Source: Salminus brasiliensis
Taxonomy: Eukaryota > Chordata > Actinopteri > Characiformes > Bryconidae
DNA: 64,000 bases
Assembly (NCBI RefSeq): GCF_030463535.1
Contig: NC_132880.1
Coordinates: 41,173,842-41,237,841, forward strand
Reading direction: 5' to 3'
The notes below the pieces were generated by a model. The model ran no database searches. It was not told the origin of the DNA and was given only the letters and a program-made list of their open reading frames with translations. Positions within the stretch are counted from its first letter, which is position 1; the number at the start of each line of letters is the position of its first letter. Shown here in pieces: positions 12,065 to 63,224 of this stretch. The translations under genes were made by a program, and so were the position numbers.

Positions 12065-12605
12065 TACAGTCATGTCCATAAGTATTTGGACAGTTCATAC
12101 ATTCATTGATATTGGGCTTACTATTTAGGAATGACCTCCGTTATTACATATTGCATTATTTTCACAGACTTAAAAGTAATTGGACAAGGGTTATTTTTAA
12201 TATTCTATGCAGTCAACGGCTGCCTTAAGTCTCAATTCCATACACGTCACCAAATGCAGATTTCTTCATCCTTGAGATGCCTTGCCAGGTCTTTACCACA
12301 GCAGCCTTCCATTGCTGATTATTTGTGGGTCTGTCTTTAGTTTCTTCAGTAAGTGACAAGATGCTCAGTTGGGATGAGGTCATGTGACCTTCCATTTTTT
12401 TGCAAAAAGAAGCTTTTGCTGTGTGTTAAGAGTCATGATCATGATACCAGTGCCTCTGCCATGTTTGACAGATGATGTGATGTGTGACCATGGCCCCTTC
12501 TTTTCCTTCTCCATCCTCGGTTAATCTCGGATTCATCTGTCTAAAGAATCCTGTTCCAGAACTGGACAGATTTTCTATCAGGGTCTCTTTCAGTCTAATC
12601 TTTCA
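12065..12605. mobile_element. decayed Tc1/mariner-like element
   Basis: The segment begins with 'cagtcatgtccataagtatt' followed by 'tggacag', a terminal sequence typical of fish Tc1-like elements. It continues with Tc1-type interior text such as 'catgtttgacagatgatg' and 'ctcggattcatctgtctaa'. No intact frame remains. Confidence 0.55.
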
Positions 12606-12639
12606 GTTTGCGTTACCAGTTACCAGTTACCAGTTACCA

Positions 12640-13990
12640 GTTTTGTTACTAAGCAACAGAACGGGATGAACTGGAGCCGATGATATTTGCTCATATAAGC
12701 CAGGGATAGTTACAAGCAACCACATATCGTGAATTTCACATATTTTTTGCCATATAGTTTGTTAATGGGAGGCTTATGTTGTAGACATAAGACAATGACA
12801 CCCATATGTGAACACACACACATTCACAGTAGTAAACAAACACACACAGTGGACAGTGAGAGACACTGTCAAACAAGCCTATATAGTTCAACAACCTATA
12901 TAGCGCAGTAGTAATAATACACTATGGCAGTGTAATATGCCAGTATTTAATTGACTGTGACTGATTTGGTTCTGATATTTATGTTTAAGGGCACCATTGC
13001 GTACATTAGCCATTTTTCTTGGAGTGTTTGAATTGTACATTGAATTTAAAGTATAATGGGTTTGAGGGCACAACAATCTTCCACAATGCACTTGTAATTT
13101 CTACTGAACCCAGAGCGGTGGGAAGCCATCGCTGCAGCGCCCGCAGAACAGAGTGGGGCAACAACGGCAGCTTGCCAAGCCTGGGTATTGTACCCGAACA
13201 CTTCTCATCAATAGCCCAGTGCTTTAACCACTGAGCCACCACTGCCCCCTAAGTGGTCCCCCATAATGGTCAAGGTCACTTTTACTGATTCAGAATTCAT
13301 GTTGATGATGATGAGGAAGTGTCAGAATTCACTTGTGTTTCTACCACACCTTAGTAAGCCAAAACGTCCCTTCCTGTATAGCTCAATAGTAATGAGACAC
13401 TATGACAGTGCTATGCTAGTACATGATTGGCTATGACTAATATGGCTCCCTATTTACATTTTAGGGCACTATTGAGTGTCCGAATCATAAAGTTGAATTC
13501 AAGCATGGTTTTGAGGGCACTACAATCTCCCACAATGCACTTGTAATTTCTACTGAACAGCAGAGCTCACTACATGAACTGAATGTGGACCAAAATGCAT
13601 TGCGAGTCTCTTGTTGCTAAGCAACAGACAGTGAAATGACTGAAATGGAGCTCATGACATTTGTTCATATGAGCAAGTGATAGTTAGGAGCCATTGAACA
13701 CCATGAATTTCAGACCATGAATTTTTTTTCCCAGGAGGTTCGTTAATGATAGGCTTGTGTTGCTAAGCAACATGACAGTCAAAGATTATTTTATGAACAG
13801 CACAATGCTTTTAATAACTAATTTAGAATTTAGTTTGTGAGTGTTTGGAGATGTAGACACAGCTCAGCCACTTACGTATTCATTTATGCATCAGTGTTGA
13901 CGGATGTTGGTGATGAGGAAGTGTCTGAATTAATCTTCTCTGCCACGACCTAGCAAACGAAATAGTTCCTCCCTATATAGTGCAATACTG
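12640..13990. repeat. diverged tandem duplication, unit about 0.7-0.95 kb
   Basis: Blocks in 12645-13110 recur in the same order at 13375-13780, for example 'cacaatgcacttgtaatttc', and 'aagcaacaga' followed by a similar 'tgaactggagc/gaaatggagct' block. A third partial copy of the 'gaagtgtc...gaatt' block lies near 13915. Each unit carries a GTTRCTAAGCAAC palindrome. A SINE fragment is inserted in the first unit. Confidence 0.6.
13090..13252 (-). repeat. tRNA-derived SINE fragment
   Basis: Reading the minus strand, the piece starts with GGCTCAGTGG (A box) and a B-box-like 'gggtacaatacccagg', the same arrangement as in the SINE at 43285-43566. It is 3' truncated. Confidence 0.65.
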
Positions 13991-14091
13991 ATGAGGGAGA
14001 GGGGGTCCATTTTGGTCACATTCACTCTTGCATATTAAATATGTATGACAATATATGACACAGTTCCAAATTAAATATATAGTACACTATA

Positions 14092-14462
14092 TGGACAAAA
14101 GTATTGGGACACCTGCTCATTCATTGTTTCTTCAGAAATCAAAGGTATTAAAAATAGTTTATCCTGCTTTTGTTGAAGATTTTGTAGAAGAATTGCTGTG
14201 AGGATTTGATATTGGATGATCTCTAACCCACCTCATTCCTAACTCCTCCACTCATTACAAATGTTTTGAATGGAGTACCAACCATCATTCCAGTGAAACA
14301 CAGTTCCCCTGGGCTTTACACCCCTCTATACCTCATGCCTGGCAATAGGTTCAAGTTTATCTGCTCCAGAGAGTCCTATTCTATTGGCAGTACTTCTCTA
14401 CAATGACTAGATACACTGTGCAACTTAAAGAAGGGATGTCCACAAACATTTGGACATACATA
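14092..14462 (+). mobile_element. MITE-like element with imperfect terminal inverted repeats
   Basis: The left end 'tatggacaaaagtattggga' and the right end 'atgtccacaaacatttggac' are approximate reverse complements. The 370-bp interior has no coding potential. Related copies are at 7845-8212 and 25565-25760. Confidence 0.65.
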
Positions 14463-14589
14463 GCGTAAGACAGTATAACGCACGCTTCCATATTACAGTC
14501 CTACAGTGTTGTTGGACAATATGGAAAATGACACTGTAACACACTGTTCCACACACTGATCCGTATGGCCTAGTGTCCCAGAATGACCG

Positions 14590-15060
14590 ATTGCTCCTGT
14601 CTGTGTGTCTGTCCGGATGAGTCACCGCTGTCCGTGGTGCTGAAGCTCAGCCGTAACGAGAGCAGAGCTAGTGGTCGTGACGTCAGTCCTGCCTGCGTGG
14701 CTCAGCTGTACGTTCACCTTCGCTCGTCTTTTAAAGGCCTGATGCATCTCACGACTTCGTCTGCCACCGCGCTGGAAGGCGACTAGACCACGTGGCGACC
14801 CGGCGATCGTCGTGAACGCGCAGGAGGCGCGCACGCGCGCGCCTCTCCGCCATTAAACCCAGCGGTCTGAGACGCTGATGGGAAAACGAGCAGGATGACA
14901 TAATTTCCTGGCAGATGAAGGGGATTCTCGCTCAGGCTGGTGGAGAGAGCGCGGGGGCGGCGCAGGGAGCGCGTGCCTGCGCATATCAATACAACTAGTG
15001 GGCGAGGTGAGGAGCGGAGAGGAGAGGAGAGGAGAGGGGGCTTTAGCTTGTATAAGGGCA
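14590..15060. promoter_or_regulatory. second CpG-rich block with consensus CRE
   Basis: This CpG-dense segment includes TGACGTCA at 14678-14685 and a GC-alternating purine-pyrimidine stretch near 14829. About 0.45 kb further, at 15493-15502, is a perfect NRF1-type palindrome GCGCATGCGC. It could serve GPR3 (minus) as a distal promoter or an untranslated first exon of CD164L2 (plus); the sequence does not decide. No protein-coding gene is seen here. Confidence 0.4.
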
Positions 15061-15629
15061 TACACTTCCGGTGCTCCCCAGCTGGACACTAAAGAATAGT
15101 TGAGTGTGTTTCCCCAAACATCCAAACACGCTAAAGAACACTAGAAGGTCAATGCATTTAACATGCTCTCAGGACTGAGCAAGAATACAGCTATTCACTC
15201 TGAACAGGGAATAAACAGCATAATCCAGTCATACAGAGCTGTGTTCTCCCTGCTGCGCCCTTCACGTCAGATCTGTGTGTGTGTGTCATTACGGGGTGTG
15301 AGAGATCTGAAGTGTTATACTAGTCATGTGTTATACTTTTGATATTCATTGCGAGGGAAAGTCACATGCACTGTTCTGCGATTTCCATGGCAGCAGGGAG
15401 AGTATATGTGCGTGGGAGAGTATGTGTGCATGTGTGTGTGTGTGTGTGTGTAAGGGGACTGCGGAATTTCTCCCAGTTACCTAATATGAAGAGCGCATGC
15501 GCTGTCGGCATCCCAGCCCTTACCGTCCAACAGGAGGACGAGCACGCTGTTCATGCTGCTTGGTGCATTGTGAGGATCTGTGAGTGTATGGGTGGGGGTG
15601 TGTGGGGGGTGTGTGCACCAGAGACATTA

Positions 15630-15809
15630 AGAAAGAGAGTGAGAGCGAGAGACAGACAGGAAGATTGCCAGAGTGTTTGCAAGAGAGAAAAAGAGAGAGA
15701 CAGAGAAACAGTCAGTCAGAGACAGAGAGGCAGACAGAGAGAGAGAGAGAAAGAGGCAGACAGAGAGAGAGGGAGACAGATGTAGACTGATAGTGTTTAA
15801 GAGAGACAG

Positions 15810-15861
<52 letters not shown>

Positions 15862-16190
15862 GGATAGAAATAGAGAGAGACAGAGAGGAAGACATACAGG
15901 CAGACAGAAAGAGAGAGGCAGACATACAGGCAGGCAGAAAGAGAGAGACAGACAGACAAGCTGGTAGGCAGAAAAAGAGAGACAGACAGACAGGCAGACA
16001 GAAAGAGAAAGACAGACAGACAGACAGGCAGACAGAAAGAAACTGCGCATGTTCAAGAAAGAGACTAAAAGAGACAGATAGAGAGAGACACACACACAGA
16101 CAGAAAGATATAGACTGATCGGTGTTTGAGAGAGACAGAATGAGAGAGAGAGACAGAAACAGAAAGAGGGAGAGAGAGAGGCTGACAGGA
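15630..16190. repeat. long GA-rich simple sequence (GAGA/GACA)
   Basis: About 560 bases consist mostly of GAGAGA and CAGACAGA variants. It yields long Leu/Ser/Cys-rich frames on the minus strand and Arg/Glu-rich frames on the plus strand. These are artefacts of composition, not genes. Confidence 0.9.
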
Positions 16191-18035
16191 GGATGAAGGG
16201 ATTAGCACTAAAGAGTGGGAGTGGGCTTTTCCACACTCACCCACCTCCGTGCATTATATATGAGTTTCAGCCAGTTTGCAGCAACCCTTTGTCACGCCCT
16301 CCCACACACCACACACACACACACTCACACACACACACCTACAAACCTGTCTCAGTTTTATTTGCAGCCCTGAGAGCAGATATGGAGGAGTGTTTACTGG
16401 CATTAACTGTTACTGTAGTCTACAGAGCGCTGATTAATACTGACAGTTGATGTGAGAGTGGCGTGGGCTCAGTGAGTAAGGTGGGCTTTGAGCAGAGCTA
16501 AGTGAGAGAGTGGGCTTTGAGAAGAGTTCACAGGGATCACAAAGGAGAGCATGAGACTGCAGAGAAGTGAAGGGCTGGAGAGTGTTACATAACTAGTGCC
16601 AGACACTCTCTTAAGTACACACACACACACATTCTGGACACACACAGAATTACTCATTCACTTTCAAACTTCTGCAGTGGCATGAGACATGGAGAGAGAG
16701 AAAGTGTGAGAGAGAGAGCATAGGAGGTCACAGGGGAAATACTGTATAAGAGGCCTATTACAGACCAGAGAAACATATAGAGAGGGGAAATGGAGCTCTA
16801 TTTAATATAATACTCCTTCAAATGGGTCTGATAGTGCTCTGGAGAGGAGCAGAAAATACAAATGCAGTCAGTCATGTGATTCAGACATATAACATCAGAA
16901 GTGCAGAGACATGACTCAGACCGGATTTCTCAAATGTGGGTATTTTAGTGCAGATGTCCTTGCAAACCTCACACAGCTACTGCTATAAAAACTTATCCCA
17001 AATATGAGTATGTGTTTCCCTGTGAGGCCTTAAAGCTTGTGTTTTTTAGATAGATAGAGAAATAGAGAAATAGCTAGATAAATAAATGGTCATACAAAAC
17101 CAAACAATACAGTACAGAGCCTGGACACATTAAAATAATATAATAAACACATATTTAAATGATAAATATTTATATTTGAATAATGACTGATACAGACCAT
17201 ACTAAGAGCTCAGATCTCTACAACCTATCTATTGCTCTGTCGGTCTGCCGATCTGCCAGTCTGTGTATGTATCTGTCTGTCTGTCTATGTATCTGGAATG
17301 GTAAAATACATGCATGAGAAAAATTATACATTTGATTAAATCTGGTTGATAAATACCTTCCTAATCCAGTGGGAATGGCAGGGAGGTGCAGATGATTAAT
17401 ACCTTAAAATCAGCTGCCTTACACAGTGATAAACGCTACGTAGGCTGCTTGGTTCTTAGATAAAATTACGAAGTAGGAGGGAAGAGGAGGATTCCAAAAA
17501 GAGCTATGAGAGGAGCAGTCTATTCAGACTTGCATGTGCATACACTGAGTAGTTAGGTAGGCTATGCCTACTTTTTAACAGCACTTGCTGGCCAATTAAC
17601 ATTGTAAAAAATTAAACCATAAAAGTGGAAATAACCCGACTCCCTTCGGAATTGCGTTCATTGTAATAGTCAGTTAATAGAACAATGATTTCTTTTATAA
17701 ACTAGTATACGGCCAAACCTCTTACTGATCCCATTTATTTTTATGCAGATATTTTGTGTTCCTCTGGTTCAAACAGAATAGTCTTGTACTGCATTACTTG
17801 CATTCAATTGACCATTTTTAAGTCTGTGAAGCCACTTCAGGTAAAGTGTAAGATGTGTACTCACAACACCTTCGGCTGAATTGTTCACACAACAACATTG
17901 TTCAACAACTGGTGCTGAAAACAAAGCTTTCAAAGCTTCTGTTGTCAACGTGTAGAGAGGTGTGTGGGTTACTAGTGTGAAAATATGAATAAAATAATAA
18001 TAATAAACATTAATATCACATTCTTGTTTTTACAC
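16191..18035. other. intergenic, no gene seen
   Basis: The stretch is AT-rich with short (CA)n, GATA and TCTG runs. No exon, RNA gene or transposon is recognised. Confidence 0.6.
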
Positions 18036-18039
18036 TCAT

Positions 18040-18489
18040 TGTCAGTTATATCAGCTCCACTTATCATATAAGAGGTCTTTGTAGGTCTATAATTCCAGAC
18101 TGTAGTCCATCTGTTTCTCTGCCTACTCTGTTAGCCTGCTTTCACCCTGTTCTTCAGGTGATCAGGACCCCACAGGACCACCACAGAGCAGCTTCTACTT
18201 GGCCGTGGGTCATTCTCAGCACTGACACTGACATGGTGGTGGTGTGTTAGTGTGTGTTGCGCTGGTATGAGTAGATCAGACACAGTAGAGCTTCTGGAGT
18301 TTTTAAACACTCTCCACTCACTGTCCAATAGTTTAAACTCTCCTACCCAGTTTGTCCACCTTGTAGATGTAAAGTCCTGACCATTGAATAATAGGCTGAA
18401 AGGAGGCTAACAAAGTATGCAGAGAAACATATGGACTACAATCTGTAAATATAGAACATAGAAGTGTAGAATATAGAAATATAGAAGTG

Positions 18490-18490
<1 letters not shown>
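18040..18490. mobile_element. foldback element with long terminal inverted repeats, internally deleted
   Basis: The left arm (ttagcctgctttcaccctgt at 18131-18150, preceded by 'ctgtttctctgcctactctg') returns as its imperfect reverse complement near 18395-18430 (aggctaacaaagtatgcaga). The repeat style matches a family I recall as common in characins and catfish. Much of the interior is missing. An (AT)n/(GT)n microsatellite at 18494-18590 follows directly. Confidence 0.65.
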
Positions 18491-18493
<3 letters not shown>

Positions 18494-18555
<62 letters not shown>

Positions 18556-18600
18556 CGCGTGTGTGTGTGTGTGCGCGTGTGTGGTGGGGGTTGGGGGGGG
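18494..18600. repeat. compound microsatellite (AT)n then (GT)n and G-rich tail
   Basis: An AT run at 18494-18535 passes into GTGT with GCGC interruptions and ends in a short poly-G stretch. Open frames reading Ile/Tyr or Cys/Val repeats here are spurious. Confidence 0.95.
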
Positions 18601-19093
18601 GTCTTCATTAGCGTTCATGTGTTAATGAGCAGACATTGTGCTTTGGATTTTGAGACAGGGAGACCGGCTGTCCAGTTGCCAAGTAACCTGTCTCGTGTTA
18701 CCTTCCAGACTCTCTGATTCAGAATGCATGATGTCAAGACACACACACACACTATTGGACACACTCGTCACTGCATCACAGCTCACCAGACTGCCTCTTT
18801 GCTGAAGGACGCAGCTAGGATGATGCTTTAACTGCTAGTTTGTGTGTGTGTGTCAGCTTACTTGTGCCTCAGCATGTACGTATGGCAGCTGATGGAGTTT
18901 GCGTCTAGTTTGTGTCGTTAGTCACTTGTAAAAGTTTGTTTTCGTGCTTTTAATAGAACAGTCTGAGGGCTTGTGTTCAGCCGTCAAGTCGGTCACCAGG
19001 TCGTCAAGTGTAATCGACTTGTCCGAGCTTCTGTGTGCTCTTCTGAACTGCAAGATCATCCTCTCAGAGTGTGTAGACAGTGCAGTTGTAAGG

Positions 19094-22833
<3,740 letters not shown>

Positions 22834-23039
22834 GCATCATTTTTATCATGTTCATATCTGTGTCTGCATCTACTTTTTGTGTTTTGTCAGCAATGTATTT
22901 GATCTGACTAAGAACACTGATATGCCATGAACACTGCTGTCACCTAGTATATTCACTCACTGACCACTAGAATGACCTGTACACCTACTTATTCATGCAG
23001 TTATCTAATTAGCTAATGATGTGGCAGCCATACAAAGCA

Positions 23040-23845
23040 CAAAATCAAGCAGCTTTAGGTAATATTTTCATTCACCACCAGTATGGGAAAATAGTCTCTG
23101 GAGAGAGGTCAACAGAGAATGGTCATACTGGTTGGAGCTGGCAGAAAGGCTACAGTAACTCAGATAACCACTCTAAACAATTGTGGTGAGCAGAAATCAC
23201 CTCAAAATGCACAACACCATGTTCAACCTTAAGATGGATGGACTAAAACAGCAGAGGACCATGCTGCGCTCCGCCTTTGTCAGCCAGGAACAGAAAGCTG
23301 AGGCTGCAGTGGGCACAGGCTCACCAAAACTGGACAGCTGAAGACTGGAAAAACATCACCTTGTCTGATCAATCTCATTATGTTAGGGTCAGAATTTGGC
23401 ATCAACAGCTTGAATCCATGAGCCCAACCTGCCTTGTCTCAACAGTCCAGACTGGTGGAGGTGGTGTGATGGTGTGGGGACAGTTTTATTGACACACTTT
23501 GGGCCTATTTGAGCATTATTGCTGACCATATCTACCCCATCATGGCCACAGTTTAACAGCTACTTCCAGCATGATAATATATTATATCACACATCAAGAG
23601 CCATCCCAAACTAGTTTTATTGACTAGGCAATGAGTTAAGTGTTCTTCAATGGCCTTGCCAGTCACAGATCTGAATCCAAAAGAACATATTTGGGATGTG
23701 GTAGAACATTTGGGAGGTTTACAGTATGAAGGTGCTCCTTATAAAACTACAGTGGTGCAGAATCTCAAGGAAATGTTGTGAAACCTTGTTGTGGAGGTGC
23801 TACCCAGTATTAATACAGTGTTCCTAATAAAGCTCTCAGTGTTTA
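23040..23845 (+). mobile_element. decayed Tc1-like transposon
   Basis: The plus strand keeps Tc1 transposase text in broken frames. There is a stretch around 23277-23490 with QWAQAHQNWT, a degraded first catalytic segment (LSDQSHY where the family has SDES) and VMVWG. Further on, near 23670, is the nucleotide trace of the third block (LNP.EHIWD type). Stops and frameshifts abound. It lies just 3' of CD164L2. Confidence 0.8.
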
Positions 23846-23849
23846 TGTA

Positions 23850-24980
23850 TATTATGCTTTAAAATATTAACAGCTTTATGTATTCTAATCAGAGGATGAT
23901 TCTGAATGTTTTCTAGTGATCAACCTCAGTGAGAAGACGACAACTAAAAAAGAAAAAGAAGTTTTGCAGAAAACAAAGCAAAAATCTGAAGAATCTAAGG
24001 CAAATAAATATGACAGTATGTATGTAGTGAATATAAGCTGTGGTGTTCTGTGGTTGGTGTTATCTTTTTTTGCATATGTTTGCAGATGTATTATTTTGGC
24101 AACTTTTGTCTCTATGAACAAATATGTGTTGGTGTCGTATGATGTCTGTTTTTTCTGTTTCAACTTTTAGTGAGTTTTAGTTGTTTGTTTCATTGATTTC
24201 TCTAGGTTGAAATATAAAAACATTAAAATCCTATTACATATAAGTCTAATAATGATTTGCATCTATTGTTATATAGAAATATGTTATTTCTGTGGTTTGC
24301 GGTTTCTAAAAGTGTGGCGCGTTGTTTTTGACACTGTAATACCTTAGATTTACTTGGTGACTTTATTTTTTATTTGTATGCTATTTATCTGTAATCATGC
24401 AAAGGTTTTCTTGTTCTTTACCAAGCAATAAAGTGATCAGGAAGATAAATCAGAAAGAGTGTAATTACAACATTAGACCAATAGAGGGCAATACAGCAGC
24501 ACACAGCAGTACAGATCAGTAAAACTAAATTCAACATGCTGTAGCTGGATGAACAACACATGAGCTCATTAAATGCCAAACTTTAAAGCAATTCAATGAT
24601 ATTTACAGAACTACTGTAGCAAAATCTAAACATCTGTGCAGTTCTGATTTCTTCTACCTGTTAATGTAATATATACACATTGTGGTAGGATCTCAATCAT
24701 CAAGGTATGCATTAAATCATTGCTAATCATGCTGTTTTGTGCACTGTATGCTGAATCCATGTACCCCCTTTTAATAACTTTAATAATTACAGATACATAC
24801 TCTGTGTGAACTGATTCAGCTACTGATACTGGAAGGGCTGCTCTGTAGATAGCTCACAGACTAATGGCTAACAGATTCATCCAATTACATATTTTCAAAG
24901 CTGGTCGAGAGTTAAGCTAGTCTACAAACCTAACCAGCTGGCTGACCAGTCTTGAGGGGTTTTTGGAAGGACTTCTCTTG
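23850..24980. other. intergenic, no gene seen
   Basis: The stretch is AT-rich. Two overlapping frames on opposite strands near 23900-24165 show no family resemblance. Confidence 0.55.
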
Positions 24981-24984
24981 AAAG

Positions 24985-25200
24985 GAGACATTTCTACAAG
25001 TCATGTGTTGTTGCACTGTTTCCATATATAGGATGTCACTGTCTAACTCCAAGAGGGGTGTAAACCAACCGTCACATACTATAATTGTTCAGTTCATGTA
25101 TGGCTTTACCAAGTTAGGCCTGGGAATGAATCATGTTCTCATTTTCAAGTCTAACCCATGGGCCTCACCATATTGTTCCTCAACTCCATACCATTTCTAG
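24985..25200. repeat. dispersed repeat, copy 1
   Basis: The text 'tcatgtgttgttgcactgtt' and 'caagtctaacccatgg' followed by 'gcctcac' recurs in the same order at 26945-27190. The flanks at 24850-24960 and 25255-25320 carry 'accagctggctgaccag' type repeats. Confidence 0.55.
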
Positions 25201-25519
25201 AGATCTATGAACACCCGCAGAGCCAGTGTATATACACTACATCAGCATATGGTATGTTTGCACCTCGGACCAGCTTGCTGAGTGGTTAGAAACCAGCTTC
25301 TGAAACCAGCTAACAGCAGAATCTGGAAGCACTAGATTGCTCAGCGGGGAAAGAAGTACATAACTGTTTAATTTTGTATGTATAAAAACTTTCACACTTT
25401 GACTATTGATTTTAAAATCAAGTTTATTGTAGTTTATTATTCTCTGTCTAAAGCTTTGAAACGTTCACACACACGTCTTTTTATGCATCCTGAATCCCAA
25501 GTGTTTAAAAGGACAATGC

Positions 25520-25527
25520 CTCCGTCA

Positions 25528-25563
<36 letters not shown>
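25520..25563 (+). repeat. (CAGC)n tetranucleotide microsatellite
   Basis: About ten tandem copies of CAGC/GCCA, next to a MITE-like fragment at 25565-25760 that begins 'gggcaaaagttttgggacac'. Confidence 0.9.
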
Positions 25564-25564
<1 letters not shown>

Positions 25565-25760
25565 CACTGGAAGGGCAAAAGTTTTGGGACACTTGCTCAT
25601 TCTTTGAATTCTTCTGAAATCAAGGGTATTAAAAAGAGTTCATCACACTTTTGTTGAAATACTGTCTCTACTGTCCAGAAAAAGCTTTAAATTAAATAGT
25701 GATGAAGTGAAGATGGTGCCATGGATTGCCTATAAGAGGGTTCAGGGCCAAATATGAATC
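25565..25760 (+). mobile_element. MITE-like fragment
   Basis: It shares 'aaaagttttgggacacttgc', 'tcttctgaaatcaagggtat' and 'gttgaaatactgtc' with the element at 14092-14462. It is 3' truncated. Confidence 0.6.
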
Positions 25761-26084
25761 TCCTCTGAATAAAAGCTATTCCTATATAGGTAACAGCTAT
25801 ACGCTTATATGGGGTGGTTGTTTCTCATGAAGTTAAGTAACACATATGGCAGATGTTTAAAATCTTCTCATCTGTCTGGAACTGTGAGAAAATAAGAGAT
25901 AGGCCCATTTCCTGTCGGACCCTGCCCCCCCCTCCCCTCCCCTCCCCCACTCCAAATCCCAACCACCCACCATGGAGATATGCACAAATGACTACTAACT
26001 ATAGTAGAGGGAAGTGAGAGAGGTGCAGCTCACCACTCTCGTTAAGGAAGTATGCTTGATCTCACAGGCTGACAGAGCACTTCA

Positions 26085-26372
26085 GCCGCAGTTTGGAGAA
26101 AGGTCGTGTCCTGAGCTGCAGCCGGAGGGGTCTCTAAACACGTGACCGAACGCACGCTGTGTTGTCTTTAAAAGCGACGCCCTGTGCTGCGGGACCCCCT
26201 GCGTCTGCGAGAAGTAGTTAGCTCGTCGTGCGTGTTTGTAGTGGAAGACAGAGAGTTAGCTGGCGGTTTCCACCTATTTCATGTGCGTGTTTGCATATAA
26301 TTAATGCTTGGCTATGATTTCTCATCGGGGATTGGTGCGGTAATGCGTTTGGGCGAGGAGGCGTCTCAGGAG
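26085..26372 (+). promoter_or_regulatory. promoter/first exon region of the zinc-finger gene
   Basis: A local rise in CpG precedes a good donor (GAG|GTGAGT, exon edge 26372). Joined to the next acceptor (exon from 27322), the exon cannot encode the main protein because TGA follows in frame. It is therefore read as 5' UTR. It contains ATGs at 26304 and 26343 in one frame, giving an upstream ORF that ends exactly on the main start codon. Confidence 0.55.
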
Positions 26373-26894
26373 GTGAGTATGAAAGTGCTGGTTTATTAAA
26401 CTCACGGTTATTTCAGGGTTGTCTGGCAGTAGCGGTAACCTGGCTAGCTACTGTTAGTTTTGCAGAAGTTTAGCACCCGTTTCTCGCGTTCACTGAATTC
26501 TCTGTAGCTGTTTCACGTAGCTGCTGCTGCTGTCCGTTAAAACTCAGTGTTTCAACATGCTTTACTATATTAAATATTATTACTTGCTCGGACAGTTTCC
26601 CCTAATCTTTTATTTAATGCTAGGTAGCTGGCCACGTTTCCCCGTGTGTAGTGAACACCTTCCTGGCTCTCTTTGCAGTGGAGGCACCTCAGTCTAAAGT
26701 TTTGAATTGTTTAGCTACATGTTGTGTTTCTTATTCCTTCTGACGCCCAAATGTGGGTTAATGTTATTTTTTATTTAGTTAGTTATTTGTTTGTGAGGTG
26801 ATCTTGGAAGGACTCGTGACCACCATCTTTCTGTTGCAATAATGAAACATTTTATTCCAATCAAAAGTAGTGTAGAGAGAGCCTGCCAATTCAA

Positions 26895-26896
<2 letters not shown>

Positions 26897-26946
<50 letters not shown>

Positions 26947-27190
26947 GACAAAGGAACACCTACTACACGTCATATGTTGTTGTACTGTTCCCCTATGCAG
27001 AATGAATGTCCATCTTACCCATAAGGGCTATAAATCAGCCCCCCATCGTTGTTTAACATGCGTAGTCACATGTCGACACAGCTGGATCCCCTTAACATCC
27101 TGTCATATACAATTGAGAGTCCAAAACTCCAATCTAAACAAGCTCGCTCCTTTCCCAAGTCTAACCCATGGCCCTCACTATATTATTTAA
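26897..27190. repeat. (TC)n microsatellite and dispersed repeat, copy 2
   Basis: A TC run at 26897-26945 is followed by the second copy of the repeat described at 24985-25200 ('tcatatgttgttgtactgtt', 'caagtctaacccatgg'). Both lie in intron 1 of the zinc-finger gene. Confidence 0.6.
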
Positions 27191-27329
27191 TTTAGTGTAT
27201 TTAATTTATTTTAAATTTACTATATATAATTTAGTTAGCTATTTAGAAAAGGTATGTGTTTGTGTTGGTCTGTCTGTATCTGTATCTGCCTCTCTGTCTG
27301 TTTGACATGTCTTTGTTGCAGTTGTCTAG

Positions 27330-63115
<35,786 letters not shown>

Positions 63116-63224
63116 GTGCTATTAACATGGAATTCAACCAGATGTCACCAGATGTCTGTATCAACCCATCTAAGCCACACATGCAAAAACAAAAACAAAC
63201 CATACCATAATACTTCATACAAAG

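Noticed and set aside
15627-16236. Cys/Leu/Ser-rich frames up to 174 codons
   Set aside because: Products of GAGA/GACA simple sequence; no real protein features.
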